This document shows positions 1 to 12,700 of a stretch of DNA of 64,000 nt, in pieces. Position numbers and translations under genes: made by a program. Origin of the DNA: Cliona cf. orientalis (lineage: Eukaryota; Porifera; Demospongiae; Clionaida; Clionaidae); contig OZ005689.1 of NCBI GenBank assembly GCA_963930775.1, positions 4,960,001 to 5,024,000 on the forward strand, read 5' to 3'. The notes below the pieces were generated by a model, which saw only the letters and a list, made by a program, of their open reading frames with translations, ran no database searches and was not told the origin of the DNA. Position 1 is the first letter of the stretch. Each line of letters starts with the position of its first letter.

Positions 1-610
1 CTTGCGTATTGTAGCTGAACTGTGATCTTTCAATATCGATCGTTGATGATGAGGCATAAATTGCTCCTCCACTACGATAAGCTCTGTTGTTTCGGAATTC
101 ACTTTCACTGATAGTGACAGAAGATAAAACAATGTACAAACATCCTCCATCTCTACTGCTACCAGATAACACTGCTTGGTTGCCAGTGAAAGTACTTGCC
201 ATTATACTTGCACTTGTTGCCAGTGATATTATTACGGCTGTATTCCTACATCCTCGAAATGTCATTCCACTGATATGAATATTCTCAACTCTGTTAAACT
301 CAAATCTGGCAGTGGCTGATGTACATGTCACCGTTGCATTGGTGGATGACATTGTGAAGTTGTAGCCATCAGAAACTGTCAGCACTGTTGAGAGATTGTA
401 CATCCCAGGTTCAATTATGAATGTTATGTTCTGGCTTCGACTTGGGTTAGGGGCATACTGTTGTAGAGTGAGACATGGCACTCCAATGTACTCTCCAGGA
501 CAGGGGCTGCTTGGTGATGTCACTATGTAGAAGGTATCACATGATACAGTAGAGAACTCCACAGAGAGAAGAAGGATCACTGACCGGCAAAAACTAAAGC
601 GCGAGAGCAT
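1..610 (-). CDS. Beta-helix cell-surface protein, 5' part only (runs off window)
   Basis: An open frame runs from an ATG at 610 leftward off the window edge, giving about 203 residues. The protein starts MLSRF and continues with a hydrophobic signal peptide ending near VSC, then short beta-helix-type repeats with GG-A-I-Y and SxFxxN signatures and many N-glycosylation sites. It is collinear with, and very similar to, the N-terminus of the complete gene at 3492-5960, so this is a paralogue whose 3' part lies outside the window. The start matches the internal Met of the paralogue that begins its signal peptide. The family resembles proteins with chlamydial-PMP-like right-handed beta-helix repeats found in marine invertebrate genomes (family knowledge). 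Ligand and function are unknown. Confidence 0.75.
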   Translation of the reverse strand, partial: MLSRFSFCRSVILLLSVEFSTVSCDTFYIVTSPSSPCPGEYIGVPCLTLQQYAPNPSRSQNITFIIEPGMYNLSTVLTVSDGYNFTMSSTNATVTCTSATARFEFNRVENIHISGMTFRGCRNTAVIISLATSASIMASTFTGNQAVLSGSSRDGGCLYIVLSSVTISESEFRNNRAYRSGGAIYASSSTIDIERSQFSYNTQ

Positions 611-1500
611 TCTTTTTTTTTCTTTTTGACAGCGGCAAAAGTGAGTCAGTACAGCTCAGTGGGGTGATGTTACTTTTCAGTCGGTCCATTATTCATATGG
701 TGTACATGCTTGGCATGAATTTTTTGATATTTGACATTGAGTGTTGAACTTCTTATGTGAATAAATCTGTATGCAAAAATAACAACTACAAAAATTTGAA
801 CGTTTGACATCAAAATTGGCATGAGCCTTAATTGACCCCATGCACAACATACAATTACTACCAGTAGCTTCATTATTGTTTTTCCTTATCTTTGAGTAGC
901 CTACCCAGAGACCTTTCAGTATCAATATTTTGATCCAAACTGAAGGCTTATCTAATACGTTCACCATGACGGGCATTGTCTGGCAGCTCCAGCATATGAC
1001 GTACAAAAATAATTCATTCTACAGGATATGTATTGGCTTTTTGGTCAGATATGTGACAATTAATTTGCCACCATACTCTTGCCTCATTATACATAATCCA
1101 AGATGCTGAATGCTTGCTAAGTAGCTATAAGGAAACAGATTGATGAGATCATTCCTCTATTATGGGAATGGAATCTAAGGTTTAGAGTGAGATCTAGACT
1201 AGTGTATCATACATAATACTAATATATCAGATGTACATAATATCATATATATATGCATGCTGTCTATAGATAATGTGGTACAATATGATATGGTTTTGGA
1301 TATTAGTGGCTATGCACTGCAAAGCTGTATTAGCTACACTGTTTATCTAGCCTCATCCTCAGGCCACTCCCATGTTTTCAATGTTGCATGTAGACAACTA
1401 TAATCATAACATTATACATAAATGCACCTGTATCTAATTGGAAAAATTCCACATTATAACAATATTCATGTTCATAATATACACGCACATAACGTGTACA
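611..1500. other. Spacer, no gene seen
   Basis: AT-rich sequence upstream of the partial beta-helix gene. It should hold that gene's promoter, but I see no clear TATA box or other element. Short frames here have no family features. Confidence 0.5.
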
Positions 1501-2290
1501 TCACATGTCATCCTTCTCTTCACTGAAGTAAGGATTGTAGATAGGGGAGGTGTAAGTGTGGAAGGTGCGTACTGGATTTATGTGCATCGTGAACTCGTCC
1601 ATCTTTGGAAGCTCCTTTTTTGGTTTCTCCCTTCTAGCTCCTTTCTTACATGAGCAAATTACGGATATCATTATCGCATTAAGAGACACCAGGAGTGAAG
1701 TAGCAGAAGAGTACATGATATTGTTTATATCTAAATCAGTAAATTGAATGGGAAAATATCCTTAGTCATCAGGGAATGAATCAGTGGTATTACTTTCATC
1801 ATTTGGTGTCTGATTGATATTTTTACTATATAAGGGAGTAAAAAAAAGAGTCTCAGTTAGTGATAAATTCTTTAGCAGGAATCATTTCCTTTTGTGTGTT
1901 AGATGTTACTGTTCCCTTAGCATCTATTGGTGAAGTGGGACCATCGGTGGATGTACATGTGGTTGATGCATCACCTACAGTGGTAGCAGGAGCCATGCTT
2001 GATGTTGTGGTTGGAACTATCTCTGTTGGAGCAGTTGTTGCATTAGTAGAGGATAGATCACTCGTAGTTGATATTGCTTCATCAGTTGTATCTACAGTTG
2101 TGGTTGTCAATATTGGCTCTTTTGTAGTCTGACTCAGTCACTGTGGTTCAGTTGTAGTCAATCGTTCAGTTGTTACAGTAGTTGGTTGTAGTCGTGGTTA
2201 AGTGGTTCGGCTGTGGTGCCAATTGTTTCGGTGGTTCAGTTGTAGCTGGTGCCTCAGTGGCTTAATTGTAATCAATGGTTAAGTGCGAGC
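1501..2290 (-). pseudogene. Orphan 3' fragment of a beta-helix/mucin-stalk gene
   Basis: Two broken minus-strand frames match the end of the gene at 3492-5960. Frame 1501-1716 encodes a membrane segment, a Lys/Arg-rich stop-transfer stretch and a tail with HTYTSPIYNP and FSEEKDD, almost the same as the intact paralogue. Frame 1853-2110 encodes a Thr/Ser-rich stalk. Between them, and from 2110 to 2290 where 18-bp stalk repeats are still recognisable, stops and frame changes interrupt the reading. No beta-helix part is found to the right before the complete neighbour, so the 5' two thirds are missing. It is most simply a truncated, decaying copy. A spliced last exon of another gene is less likely. 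Confidence 0.65.
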
Positions 2291-3491
2291 TAATTCATTG
2301 TTACATTTTGCATGTTAGTCAGATCACATATGGGTATCAACAACCGTTTCCTTGTTCAAATACCATGAGTATCTGTCATTGTCTTGAATTGAATAACATT
2401 GAGTGACCTATGAATTGATTTTTTTAATGTGACTATAAACAGCAACAATCAATTGCAGTCTATAGAAAATATTATTAAAAGAATATCTTCATTTTTATTG
2501 ATGAACCTTCTCAGCCTTCTCTGTGGAGTTTTCCACTCGTGATATGTATACATGTAACGATACATATATTATACTGGTGTGGGTGTTAGAATTCCTTCAC
2601 ACATTGCTGTGTCTGATAATACTTGTCTAGCAATTGAGAGCATATTGAGCACATGTATACAGTGGTGTATCTGTAGCTAGAATCTAGATCAACTATCGAT
2701 GCCTTAGTGGCTAGCTCGGCTCCACTGAGGGGCAGTGTCAAACCACCATGGTTTAATGCACGGCAGCAAGGGATTATTATAGATAACAATAACCAACACT
2801 TGAGGGCAGAATGAGCTAGAAATTAAAACATCATGCTGGCCATCATCAATATAGACTCCCATCCCCATTAAAGTGACCTTTGGCCATGTATAGCAATGCC
2901 GCCGAGATCGAGGGTACAGCTGAATCTGCCACTGTCCCCAACAGAACTTATTGTACACCACAGTGGTTTTGACACTGCCCCTCAGTGGAGTCGAGCTAGC
3001 CAAGGGCGTGTATACAAGCCCTGATGGGCTGGGTACTATCCCCCGTGCACTGAGGGATTGTACCATGTACTATGTGAAATTTTCACCAGAAGAACTTTTC
3101 ACTGATTTCACCACCTGCTCTCATTGGCAAAAATTTTGTCACACTACTTTTTTTTTGTCCTCTGTTAATAATTGCATTGAAGATATGGTGACTTGTTGCA
3201 CACTGGCGAAAGTATATTCCATCAAAATAAACAATGTCATATATTATGTGTAATACAAAGCCTAGAGATATCTAAGCCAAGTTATTCGGATTATCAAGTG
3301 ATGGTATAGAATCGATAATATATTCTCTGTCAAGGGAAAAAAAAAACAAAAACGTATGTGTATAACCAAAAGTGGGATCAATCTGCATGCATACATCAAC
3401 TGTTACAGTATAATATATCCTTCTAAAGTAAAAGGCAGCAGCAATATAAAAATTACATTATTTTACTGTATTGTCAATTCAGCAGCTATAC
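2291..3491. other. Spacer, no gene seen
   Basis: Intergenic AT-rich sequence between the 3' fragment and the complete beta-helix gene. The only structure I see is the inverted repeat at 2709-3001. Confidence 0.5.
2709..3001. repeat. Inverted repeat with ~45-bp arms
   Basis: The arm at 2709-2752 is almost the exact reverse complement of 2957-3001 (core GAGGGGCAGTGTCAAA with GGCTAGCTCG outside), with about 200 bp between. This could be a small non-autonomous element or an inverted duplication. No transposase is visible. Confidence 0.6.
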
Positions 3492-5960
3492 CTACAGAGC
3501 ATAGCTATCATCCTTCTCTTCACTGAAGTTAGGATTGTAGATAGGGGAAGTGTAGGTGTGAAGGGTGCTTGTTGGGTTTGTAGACTCGTTCATCGTTGAG
3601 ACTTCTTCATTTTCTGGCTTCACCTTTTTCTTGTATGACATCGTACAGTTCAGAAGTTTGTGTACAAGTATAGCTAGTGCAAGAGTAATAGAAACACCAA
3701 GAGCAATAGCTGCGAGTATCAAAGTTAGTTTGGATTCAGAAATCGGAACAGGTGCACCACTTTTCTCTTCTGTGGAAGTTTGAGTGGTAGCAGTTTTGTC
3801 CTTGGTTGTAGGTTGGTCGATGTCCTCAACAGATAATTCAGTGGTGCTAAATGTCATGGTAGTTGTGACAGGAGTCGGCACTTTTGGTGTGGTATTCATA
3901 ATGGTTGTGGTTTCCTTAGCTATTGAAGTAGTGGATATTGCATCAATGGTCGTAGTAGATGACTCAGGTTCTTCCTTTGATGTTAATGGTTCACTTGTTA
4001 GCAATTCTGCTGTTGTAGTTGATGGTTCAGTAGTAGTTGGCAGCTCAGTTGTAGTCAGTAGCTCAGTTGTGGTCAATGGTTCAGTTGTGGTCATTGGCTC
4101 AGTTGTAATCAGTGGTTCGGTTGTAGTCAATGGTTCCGTTGTAGTCGGTGATTCAGTTGTGGTCGGTGCTTCAGTTGTAGTCAGTGGTTCGGTTGTAGTC
4201 AATGGTTCAGTTGTAGTCGGTGGTTCAGTTGTAGTCGGTGCTTCAGTTGTAGTCAATGGTTCAGTGGTCATAATGATTTCAGGATCCCGGGGTGCTGTGA
4301 TATTAAAATGACGGATATCTCCTTCATAAAGCATACAGAATGGTAGCAGAGGATCCACAGTGACAAACAGACTATCATCAAGCAGTGTCACTTCACTGTT
4401 GCAAGCACTAATCACTCCCCCAAACTGAGCCGTATTGTTGAAGATGTTTGTCCTGTTGATTTCCATGAACATGGAGCTGGCAATTATAGCGACCACTCCT
4501 CCCCTATCCCCTGCACTGTTGAAGTCAAAGATGGTCTCATCAATGCTGACGTAGCAATTGAGTCGTCCAATCAGCATCACTCCTCCATCATCCCCGGCCA
4601 TGTTCTCACTGAACTGACTCCTCCTAATGATGTAATCTGATGCGTGTATGTATGTGTAGAACACCCCACCATCAAGAACTGCTGAGTTGTTAATGAATAA
4701 ACTTCCATCGACAGTGGTGTGACTCTCATCTATGTAAAACACACCTGCATGGAAGTTGGCAAAATTATGCTTGAAGGTGCTGTCGATAATGTTAATAGAG
4801 GCATTCCTAATGCAGGCCACACCTCCTCCAATGGTTTGTCCAGATGCTGTGTTATATGTGAATATGCTGTTGGTCAAGTTAACACTGAAGTGGTTATAGT
4901 TGTCCACATCCAACACACCGCAATAGGAGGCAGAGTTGTTGTGGAATGTTGATGAAGTGAGTGTGACATTAGCATATTGTCCATTGGAGTATATGGCTCC
5001 CCCTCCTTCTATCATAGCTGTGTTGTTAATGAAATGACTATCAAATACACTAATAAAAGGGTTTGTCCCAAGCACATAAACAGCTCCACCAAAAGAGTAT
5101 GCAACGTTGTTGATGAATTGACATTGAATAACTGTTGTACTTATATTTCGTCCTGTTGTATATATTGCTCCTCCACTAGAATCGCTATAATAACGATAAT
5201 ATGCACTATTGCCTAGAAACATTGTATTTATTATTTGAAAGATTTTTGAACAACATGATGTATAATATATGGCTCCACCAGATCTGTAAGCATTGTTATA
5301 AGTAAACACTGACCCATTAACAGTGATGTTGGAGAATGAAGCATATATTGCCCCTCCTCCATTAATATATAATTGTGTGTTGTAACTGAACTGTGATGTT
5401 TTAATTATGACCGTTGATGATGAGGCATAAATTGCTCCTCCATCAAAAGTACCTCTGTTATTTTGGAATTCACTTTCACTGATAGTGACAGAAGATGAAG
5501 CAATGTACAAACATCCTCCACGACTGCCTTGATTGTTAATGAAGTTACTGCTCATTATATTTGCCCTTGTTATCTGTGACATTCTTATGGCTGTATTCCT
5601 ACATCCTTGAAATGTCATTCCACTGATATAAACATTATCAATTCTGTCAAACTCAAATCTGGCCGTAGCTGATGTACATGTCACTGTTGCATTGGTGGAT
5701 GACATTGTAAAGTTGTAGCCATCAGAAACTGTTAGCACTGTTGAGAGATTGTACATCCCAGGTTCAACTATGAATGTTATGTTCTGGCTTCGACTCGGGT
5801 TAGAGGCATACTGTTGTAGAGTGAGACATGGCACTCCAATATACTCTCCAGGACAGGGGCTGCTTGGTGACGTCACTATATAGAAGGTATCACATGACAC
5901 AGTGGAAAACTCCACTGAGAGAAGAAGGATCAACTGGCAAAAATTAAAGCGTGAGAGCAT
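3492..5960 (-). CDS. Type I membrane protein: beta-helix ectodomain, mucin-like Thr/Glu stalk, one TM
   Basis: A single open frame of 822 residues. Seen in order: signal peptide (about 1-23, MLSRF...VSC); a region from about 24 to 540 of short repeats with GGAIY, GGV and SxFxxN motifs, typical of a right-handed parallel beta-helix like the PMP repeat, with many NxS/T sites; a stalk (about 565-720) of repeated TTTE-P/A/S units; a membrane span (about 740-765, LTLILAAIALGVSITLALAI); a basic stop-transfer KKKVK; and a tail of about 50 residues with SPIYNPNF and an acidic end. The frame is open 23 codons further upstream, but from a GTG; I chose the ATG that starts the signal peptide, as in the paralogue at 610. 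It is probably a heavily glycosylated surface protein. The YNPNF-type tail may bind adaptor proteins (inference). Ligand is unknown. Confidence 0.8.
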   Translation of the reverse strand: MLSRFNFCQLILLLSVEFSTVSCDTFYIVTSPSSPCPGEYIGVPCLTLQQYASNPSRSQNITFIVEPGMYNLSTVLTVSDGYNFTMSSTNATVTCTSATARFEFDRIDNVYISGMTFQGCRNTAIRMSQITRANIMSSNFINNQGSRGGCLYIASSSVTISESEFQNNRGTFDGGAIYASSSTVIIKTSQFSYNTQLYINGGGAIYASFSNITVNGSVFTYNNAYRSGGAIYYTSCCSKIFQIINTMFLGNSAYYRYYSDSSGGAIYTTGRNISTTVIQCQFINNVAYSFGGAVYVLGTNPFISVFDSHFINNTAMIEGGGAIYSNGQYANVTLTSSTFHNNSASYCGVLDVDNYNHFSVNLTNSIFTYNTASGQTIGGGVACIRNASINIIDSTFKHNFANFHAGVFYIDESHTTVDGSLFINNSAVLDGGVFYTYIHASDYIIRRSQFSENMAGDDGGVMLIGRLNCYVSIDETIFDFNSAGDRGGVVAIIASSMFMEINRTNIFNNTAQFGGVISACNSEVTLLDDSLFVTVDPLLPFCMLYEGDIRHFNITAPRDPEIIMTTEPLTTTEAPTTTEPPTTTEPLTTTEPLTTTEAPTTTESPTTTEPLTTTEPLITTEPMTTTEPLTTTELLTTTELPTTTEPSTTTAELLTSEPLTSKEEPESSTTTIDAISTTSIAKETTTIMNTTPKVPTPVTTTMTFSTTELSVEDIDQPTTKDKTATTQTSTEEKSGAPVPISESKLTLILAAIALGVSITLALAILVHKLLNCTMSYKKKVKPENEEVSTMNESTNPTSTLHTYTSPIYNPNFSEEKDDSYAL
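3990..4275 (-). repeat. 18-bp coding minisatellite (TTTExx stalk)
   Basis: Tandem 18-bp units, read on the plus strand as variants of GTTGTAGTCAATGGTTCA, encode the six-residue TTTEP(L/P/A) units of the stalk. A decayed stretch of the same units lies at 2120-2290. Copy number is likely variable. Confidence 0.85.
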
Positions 5961-6718
5961 TGCCTTCTTTGTTACGTTTTGACAGTGGCAATAGTTAGTT
6001 GGTACTGAGTGGGGTGATATTAGAGTCACAGTGGTGCTTTTTCAGCATATAGGTCTATCTTATTCATTAAGTGCAGGTGCTAGGTATGAATTGGTATTGT
6101 TTATTTACTGCCACATTGATATTGGATATCTGATATCCAGTGTCCATGCAGCATGCATGAATAAGCTCACTTGAACAACATCAATCCTATCAGATGCTGT
6201 GAACATGCATGCTGCTGTCACTCAGGGCGGTTTTTGTTGTGTATAATATAGATCAAGGTTACCTACCATTGTAGCTACATCCCTGCAGCTTGTGCACATT
6301 CCATGCATAAAATAATGATTAATTCAGCTACAGATATTATGTTAGGTTGTACAGTGAGACATGAAACTCCTATAATAATTATTATTATACTTTCTGGGAC
6401 AGGAGCTGTGTGGGGCATTGTGTCACTATAATATAGCTATAGAACTCAAGGTATATTACTGAATCAGATTTACTATTATGAGATCATGGTCCCTCTGACG
6501 AGTTCATGATTATTTTTGTGATCCCAGTGACTCAGTGTTTCAATTATTATACCTATAACATAGAAGTTGTTTATTCGAACGAAAAAAAGCCTTATATAAG
6601 TTGTATCTACATCACAGAAAGTTCCATAGGCTATGTAGGGAATTAATTAATCCTTGGCTATCCAATTTTAGAGTTGCAGCATTCTACATGTATACCAAAT
6701 TACTTGGCTTCATAAGTC
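5961..6718. other. Spacer, no gene seen
   Basis: AT-rich sequence between the 5' end of the beta-helix gene and the 3' end of the Ig gene. It must contain the promoter of the former. I see no membrane-span exon here that would extend the Ig gene. Confidence 0.45.
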
Positions 6719-9700
6719 TCAATCTCCTCCACACTCTGGCTCATCAAAAGACGACACAGCAACTGGGCATTTCTTGTCCACCCACACCGAATAGCCGCCC
6801 TTGATGGTTATCCTAGGTCCAGAGTTCACCCAGTCTTGAATGAACCCAACAAGCTGGGAAGCATTGACATTGTGAGTACCGACGAGAGTGTTTCGATAGG
6901 TAGTCAAGTATGGGGAGCTTGAGCAACTGAACGACTCTTGAAGGAGATTCTCTCGTGGGAAGTGACATTCGCAGCGAAGTTTGATTGCCTCAATGAGAGC
7001 TTCTTCAATGAAGTGTTTATACATTTCCATTTCTCCAAATGACTGTGGAAAGTGAACTCTATAGCTACGTAGCTCTAGCATTTCATAGCATATAGGCTAT
7101 ATAATATACTATTTGACTTACACTTTTATACCACTCTCGACAATCATCTGTGTACTTGAGCCTCAACTGGAACATGCCATCTCCTACAAAGTATATAATA
7201 TTGTATTAGCTACATTACAATAAATACCTCTTAATTTTTATAGAACCATGATATATACTATACTGACCTATTTCTACATCCCTCTGAGCAGACACACTGA
7301 TCTCGCTCCCAATAATTATTGCCTCGCTCCCAATGGTGGCTTTACAGGTGTACTGTCCAGCATCTTCCAAGCTGACATCACTCAGCACAATTTTGCTTGT
7401 GTACAGTGAGGATGACTTCACTACGAGGGCTGACATCAGTATGGACTCATGCGGTGAAAACCACACAAAATTTAGGTCCACTGGAACATCCACGGCCGGG
7501 TGTAGCTCCACAATGCATAGCAGCGTAGGAGATGAACCAGATAGAATGGGATTGGGGGCACTGGATACCAGATCAATGCTTGGTTGGGGAACTAAAAGTA
7601 TGGAAGAAATTAAAAAAGGATTGATATAGCAGTCGATTCGGAGATAATGTTAGTCTCACACAATAAATTGATGCTATGCATACAGTTTTAAGTGAATACT
7701 TACTTGATACTTTTACTTGGGTAGCTGTTCTGATTGTAGCTTGCTTTAGCAGATGACTTGAGTTTACCATAATCTCACAGGCATACGATCCTGCATCAGA
7801 CAGCCGAAGGGAAGGGAACAAGAGTGTGTTTGAGTTTGCTCCAAGATGACTCCTAGTGCCGTTGTCTTTGGTCCACTGGTAGCTTAGTACTGCATTGAGT
7901 CCTTCCAATCCTGATAGAACACCACATACAAGTGTATAGGGTTGTCCTACTCTTGCAGTTCCTTCAGTAGTGATATTAGCAATAATTGGAGGCACTATAG
8001 AAACGGAATATAAATATTGCTTTAAGTAATCGTCATGCATACTCGTGTATGCACATGTGGGTGCATCTACATGTACAAGCAGCAACATTGAAAAGCTTGT
8101 AGGGAATGGGCCTATACTGATGATAGATTCATTGACCATGCAAACTCACAAACAGTAACACATAGAGTGTGGTTGGTATCGTCAGCATCCATCATCTCAC
8201 AACAGAATTGCCCAACTGGAGATTTGACATCAGTAGATGTACGATACAAGTTGATTTCGCCACGACTGTTTCTGTCGCTATGAAATGCTGTGGGAGTTGG
8301 TTGCTCAGAAATATTTACCACTCGACTTCGATTTGGATAGTACCATCCTCCATACTGGTGCTGATCCTGACAGCATGGCTTCCTATCAGAAGCACAGATC
8401 AGCTGGTTCGGTGATGAAGTTCCAATATCAGTCACGATCATGATGGTCCTGTTTGATGGTATTATCCTTCCTCCAATGGAGAGGTAGACGCCTAAGTAGT
8501 ACCAAAATCAAAATACTAAACTGTTACAGTATAGTCTATTCATTGTCAAAATACTGGTAAGCTAAAATTATAGCCAAGGGCTAAGCCCTTGATATAGCTA
8601 ATTTGTCCTTATTCATTGCAATCTTGCCACCCAGACGCTCTTATCTATCTCCCTATAATTTCAAAGAGGGGAGATAAGAATAATAATATATCCAGGCAGT
8701 ACAGTTAGCTATGTGTTTGTTGGGTAAGTGCCATGCAGTCAAGTCACTGTTATCATATAAAAGGATTATTACCAACAGTGATTCGCTTCATTGTGGATTT
8801 TCCAGTGCCAACAATGAAAGATGACCGAGTGCTCACATCAACATGACAATTGTAGAGACCAGATTGATCCCATTGAAATGAATTGATCACAGCTGAGCTA
8901 CTATACAATGATCCAGACACCATTGGAGCAGTGGTGGTTAACTGCCTTCCAGTCGCATCAGTCAAGGAGAATCTCACGATAATATCTACATCTAAATACT
9001 CTGAAGGTAGATTTGAAGCAGTATCATAGCTGCAGTTCAGCCTGACTCTGGCTCCAATGGGTCGAATAGGACTAGGGGGATCACTTACGATACTCATATC
9101 AGTCAATGGAGGAACTGTAGTGAGAAAGCAATGATCACAATATCATATTATACTGGAACCTCTTTAGATCCTTGGAACAGATGAAACTTAAGGGTTAACA
9201 AAGTGATGCAATGCTTTGTGCATTGCGTTAATGCACAAATTTATCGTTAAAAAGTTAGTAATTTCTTGACTATCAGATGCAAGAATGCAATGCATTACTG
9301 GCAACTTACTTTCTATTGTCACTGCCCATGAAGCTTCTATCGTTGCCATCACACTGCTAGCAAGACTTGGAGACTCTCTAGCTATTGAGACCTCACAAGT
9401 GTAATTTCCAGCATCTGATAGTTTAAGAGGAGATGCAAATGAGAGAATGCTGCTGTTGGTTCCAGTTGAATTCCATATCTGAGTGTTACTGTCTTTGATC
9501 CACCGGTAAGTGGCATTTCTATCGACAATTCCAGAGATGCTGCACGTAAGAGTGTAATCACTCAGTCCAATTTGTGGTGCAGTATTTTCTCCTATTTGTA
9601 CTGTCACTGCATTGATATAAATGTGTGTATGGCATGTGTGTGCCAGTAGTGTGCATGCATGACATGACTCAGTGACAGACTGAATGAGATAAACAGCCCA

Positions 9701-12700
9701 CATATATAGCAGGCAACTCTGGTGAGCATAAATTAATTTTGGTGATCTGAATGCGCAGCAAGCTAGCATACATGTATCAATTAAACTTTTGGTGGCCTTC
9801 AAAATGTTCACTAGCCTCGTACCCAGGCTCAGGTACGAGGCTAAATGTTCACCAGATCATCAAAATAATTGAAACCTTGCCAAATTAATATTTATGCTGG
9901 CCTTACATAATATTATGTTGGCACAAAGAGTCTGGTAGACATCAGCAGCATCAGGTACTCTACAACAGTAGAGTCCAGTTGGCGGTACGTCTTTATACAT
10001 AGCACGATTCAAATTGACAGTACCATCATCACCTCTGTTCCTGTAAAATACTCTGGCAAAGCCTGTATCTCCACGATACTCGACAGGAATCAATAAACCA
10101 TTGGGAAAATACCACTCTCCAAACCGATTAGGTGGTCTCTTACAACATCTCGCTTTATCTGTAACACACTGGAGAGCATCGTCTGACTCTATTTTCCCTA
10201 GCTCATTCACAAGAAAGAGACTATTATTTCTGTGTATCGTTCCCTTAAAGGCCAGTTGGACTCCTATAAAAAACATACGTATTAAAAGCTTTACACAGAA
10301 TAGTTAGAGTGAGGGATGTATGCAGGCTTAAGGGGTTTTGAAGAATAGGAAAGGGCCAGGGCTGCATGCGAAAATAATATTGAGGGGGGTATTTACGGTG
10401 GCCCAGAAGGGCCATGTCCATTACCCGATACAATATTTCCCATTACCAATTTCGACTTTTCTCATTACCAGCTTCCAATTTGATTATTTCTCGTTTCCAA
10501 TTTTGAGTTTTCTCATTACCAACTTCCAATTTGGTTATTTCTCATTTCCGATTTTGAGTTTTCTCATTAGCTATAGCTACTAGCTAACTTCCAACTTGGG
10601 TTTTTCTCATTTCTGTTATTAACTGGGATACTTCAATGTGGATTCTCTTTGCAAGTATAGTTAACTATCATAGGTGCCAGTTGTATGCATGTGCCATGTG
10701 CTCTGATCCACATTAATTTTGTGCAACATGGAGGCTACATGTTAGTCTTGTGCCCAGCCCCCTTCGTGCATGCAACAGTGAAGGGTGCTGAGCACAAGAC
10801 TAGTGATATGTCTAGCTAAACCTCCGTAGACCTTTTTTATACGATGACTGTTTAGCGTCATTATTAACAATAATATTTATGATGTTAAGGGGGAAGAGGT
10901 TGATAGTCAGTGCCTGTCAGATATGACAACAGCCTGGCCTTTGGAGCCACCCACACCCCTCTATGCTTAAATTGAATTACAGGTGTGTGGCTCTATGACT
11001 GCCATGACGCTAACTTAAAGGGGGAGAGGGGAGGGTGTCCAAGATTTAATGTCATAATGATGTTAGTGCCCCCTTAATCAAGGATAATTCAGAAAGTTGT
11101 CAGAAGAAAAGAATCTTTAAGTAGCTATAACATAGCCAGTACTGTGTGACCTCAGCCATAGGGTAGCTATACCGTATATAATTCTAGCCCGTTGCTATGT
11201 GGTTACTAAGGTATACAAGGTACTGTATATGTGATACAGTACCTCCTTGTAGGGCTCATGTCCATATGTTTACTATTATACAGTTCCTGAGGGCCAGGGC
11301 AGACATTCATACAGTTCTTGGGGGTTAAAAACATGTTTATTGTATCCATGGAAACAATGGCCCAGGGCTAGAAAATAGTTATTGACCAATCCCTCGCTTT
11401 GTATGCAGTATAGAAGCACTCATCCCTCGGGCTTTGCCCTCGGGATTTGTGCTTCTATACTGCATACAAACCTTGGGAGTTGGTCAATAACTATTACATA
11501 GTTAACGATCAGTTTCCGCCTTCAATGCATACCTGTCCACCCTCTCTTGCTTTCCATGCGTACACACCTATCAATATTATGATACTTCTGAATCACTAAC
11601 CCCGCAAAGAGTATACCCAAATTGAAATAACTATATCCAAGTTAGTTATAAAACAAGAAAATTGGAAATTGGAAAAAAGAAACACCCAAATTGAAAGTTA
11701 GTAATGAGAAAACTCAAAATTGGAAATGAGAAATAGCCAAATTGGAAGCTGGTAATGAGAAAAGTCGAAATTGGTAATGAGAAATATTGTATTGGGTAAT
11801 GGACATGGCCCTTCTGGGCCACCGTACTGGGCAGGAGACTAACATGTAGCCTACATGTCGCACACACATGGATCAGAGGACATTGGCACATGCACACAAC
11901 TGGCGCCTAGCTACAATAGTTAGCTATACTTGCAAAGAGAATTAAATGAGAAATACACACTGAATTAATTGGAAGTTAGTAATGAGAAAGTTCAAAATCA
12001 GAAACAAGAAAATTATAATCAAATTGGAGGCTGGTAATAAGAAAAATCGAAATTGGTAATGGAAAATATTGTATTGGGTAATGGACATGGCCCTTCTGGG
12101 CCACCGTAGGTATTTACCAATAATTATATTCTTACCAACATGAATATGAATAATTTTGGTAATCACACTCTCTTGCAGTCTTGGAGAACTGAAAGTGACA
12201 GTACATGTATATACTCCAGTTTGTTCCCTTGTAAAGGAGTTAATTGTGTAGTTAGCCGTAGACCTAGGTCTGGATGTTCCAGTGGTAGTTGCTAGTGCTC
12301 TGCCATCTGGATCAGTCAACTGTATCTGTACATTTACTGGGACATCAATGGCTGGGCTTAGTTCAGCAGCGCATATCACTGTAACATTGGATCCAGTAAC
12401 ACCAAGTGGGCTAGTTGGATCACTGATAAGAGTCACAGAGTCAGGCTGAAAGACTGCAGGAGGTGAAATTTAGGCAATTGATATAGTATCGAGAAAATCA
12501 TTTACTCAGGGCCATCTAATACATAGAATCGTTATGCAACAAGATCATTTTTATTCACCTCGTTCAATCGTAACATTTTTTGTTCGTTTGAATGGACAAT
12601 CGTGCACTCTGATCACACACGAGTATTCTCCAGTATCCGATAGTCTAAATGGGGAGAAGGAAAGTATTGGACCCACTTCAGACAGTGGAGCATCATCTTT

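Noticed and set aside
3784-4311. Plus-strand 175-codon frame of Val/Ser repeats
   Set aside because: It is the antisense of the TTTE stalk repeats of the minus-strand gene; no start context or family feature.
7333-7629. Plus-strand 98-codon frame
   Set aside because: Antisense of an Ig exon with intact Ig signature and borders on the minus strand.
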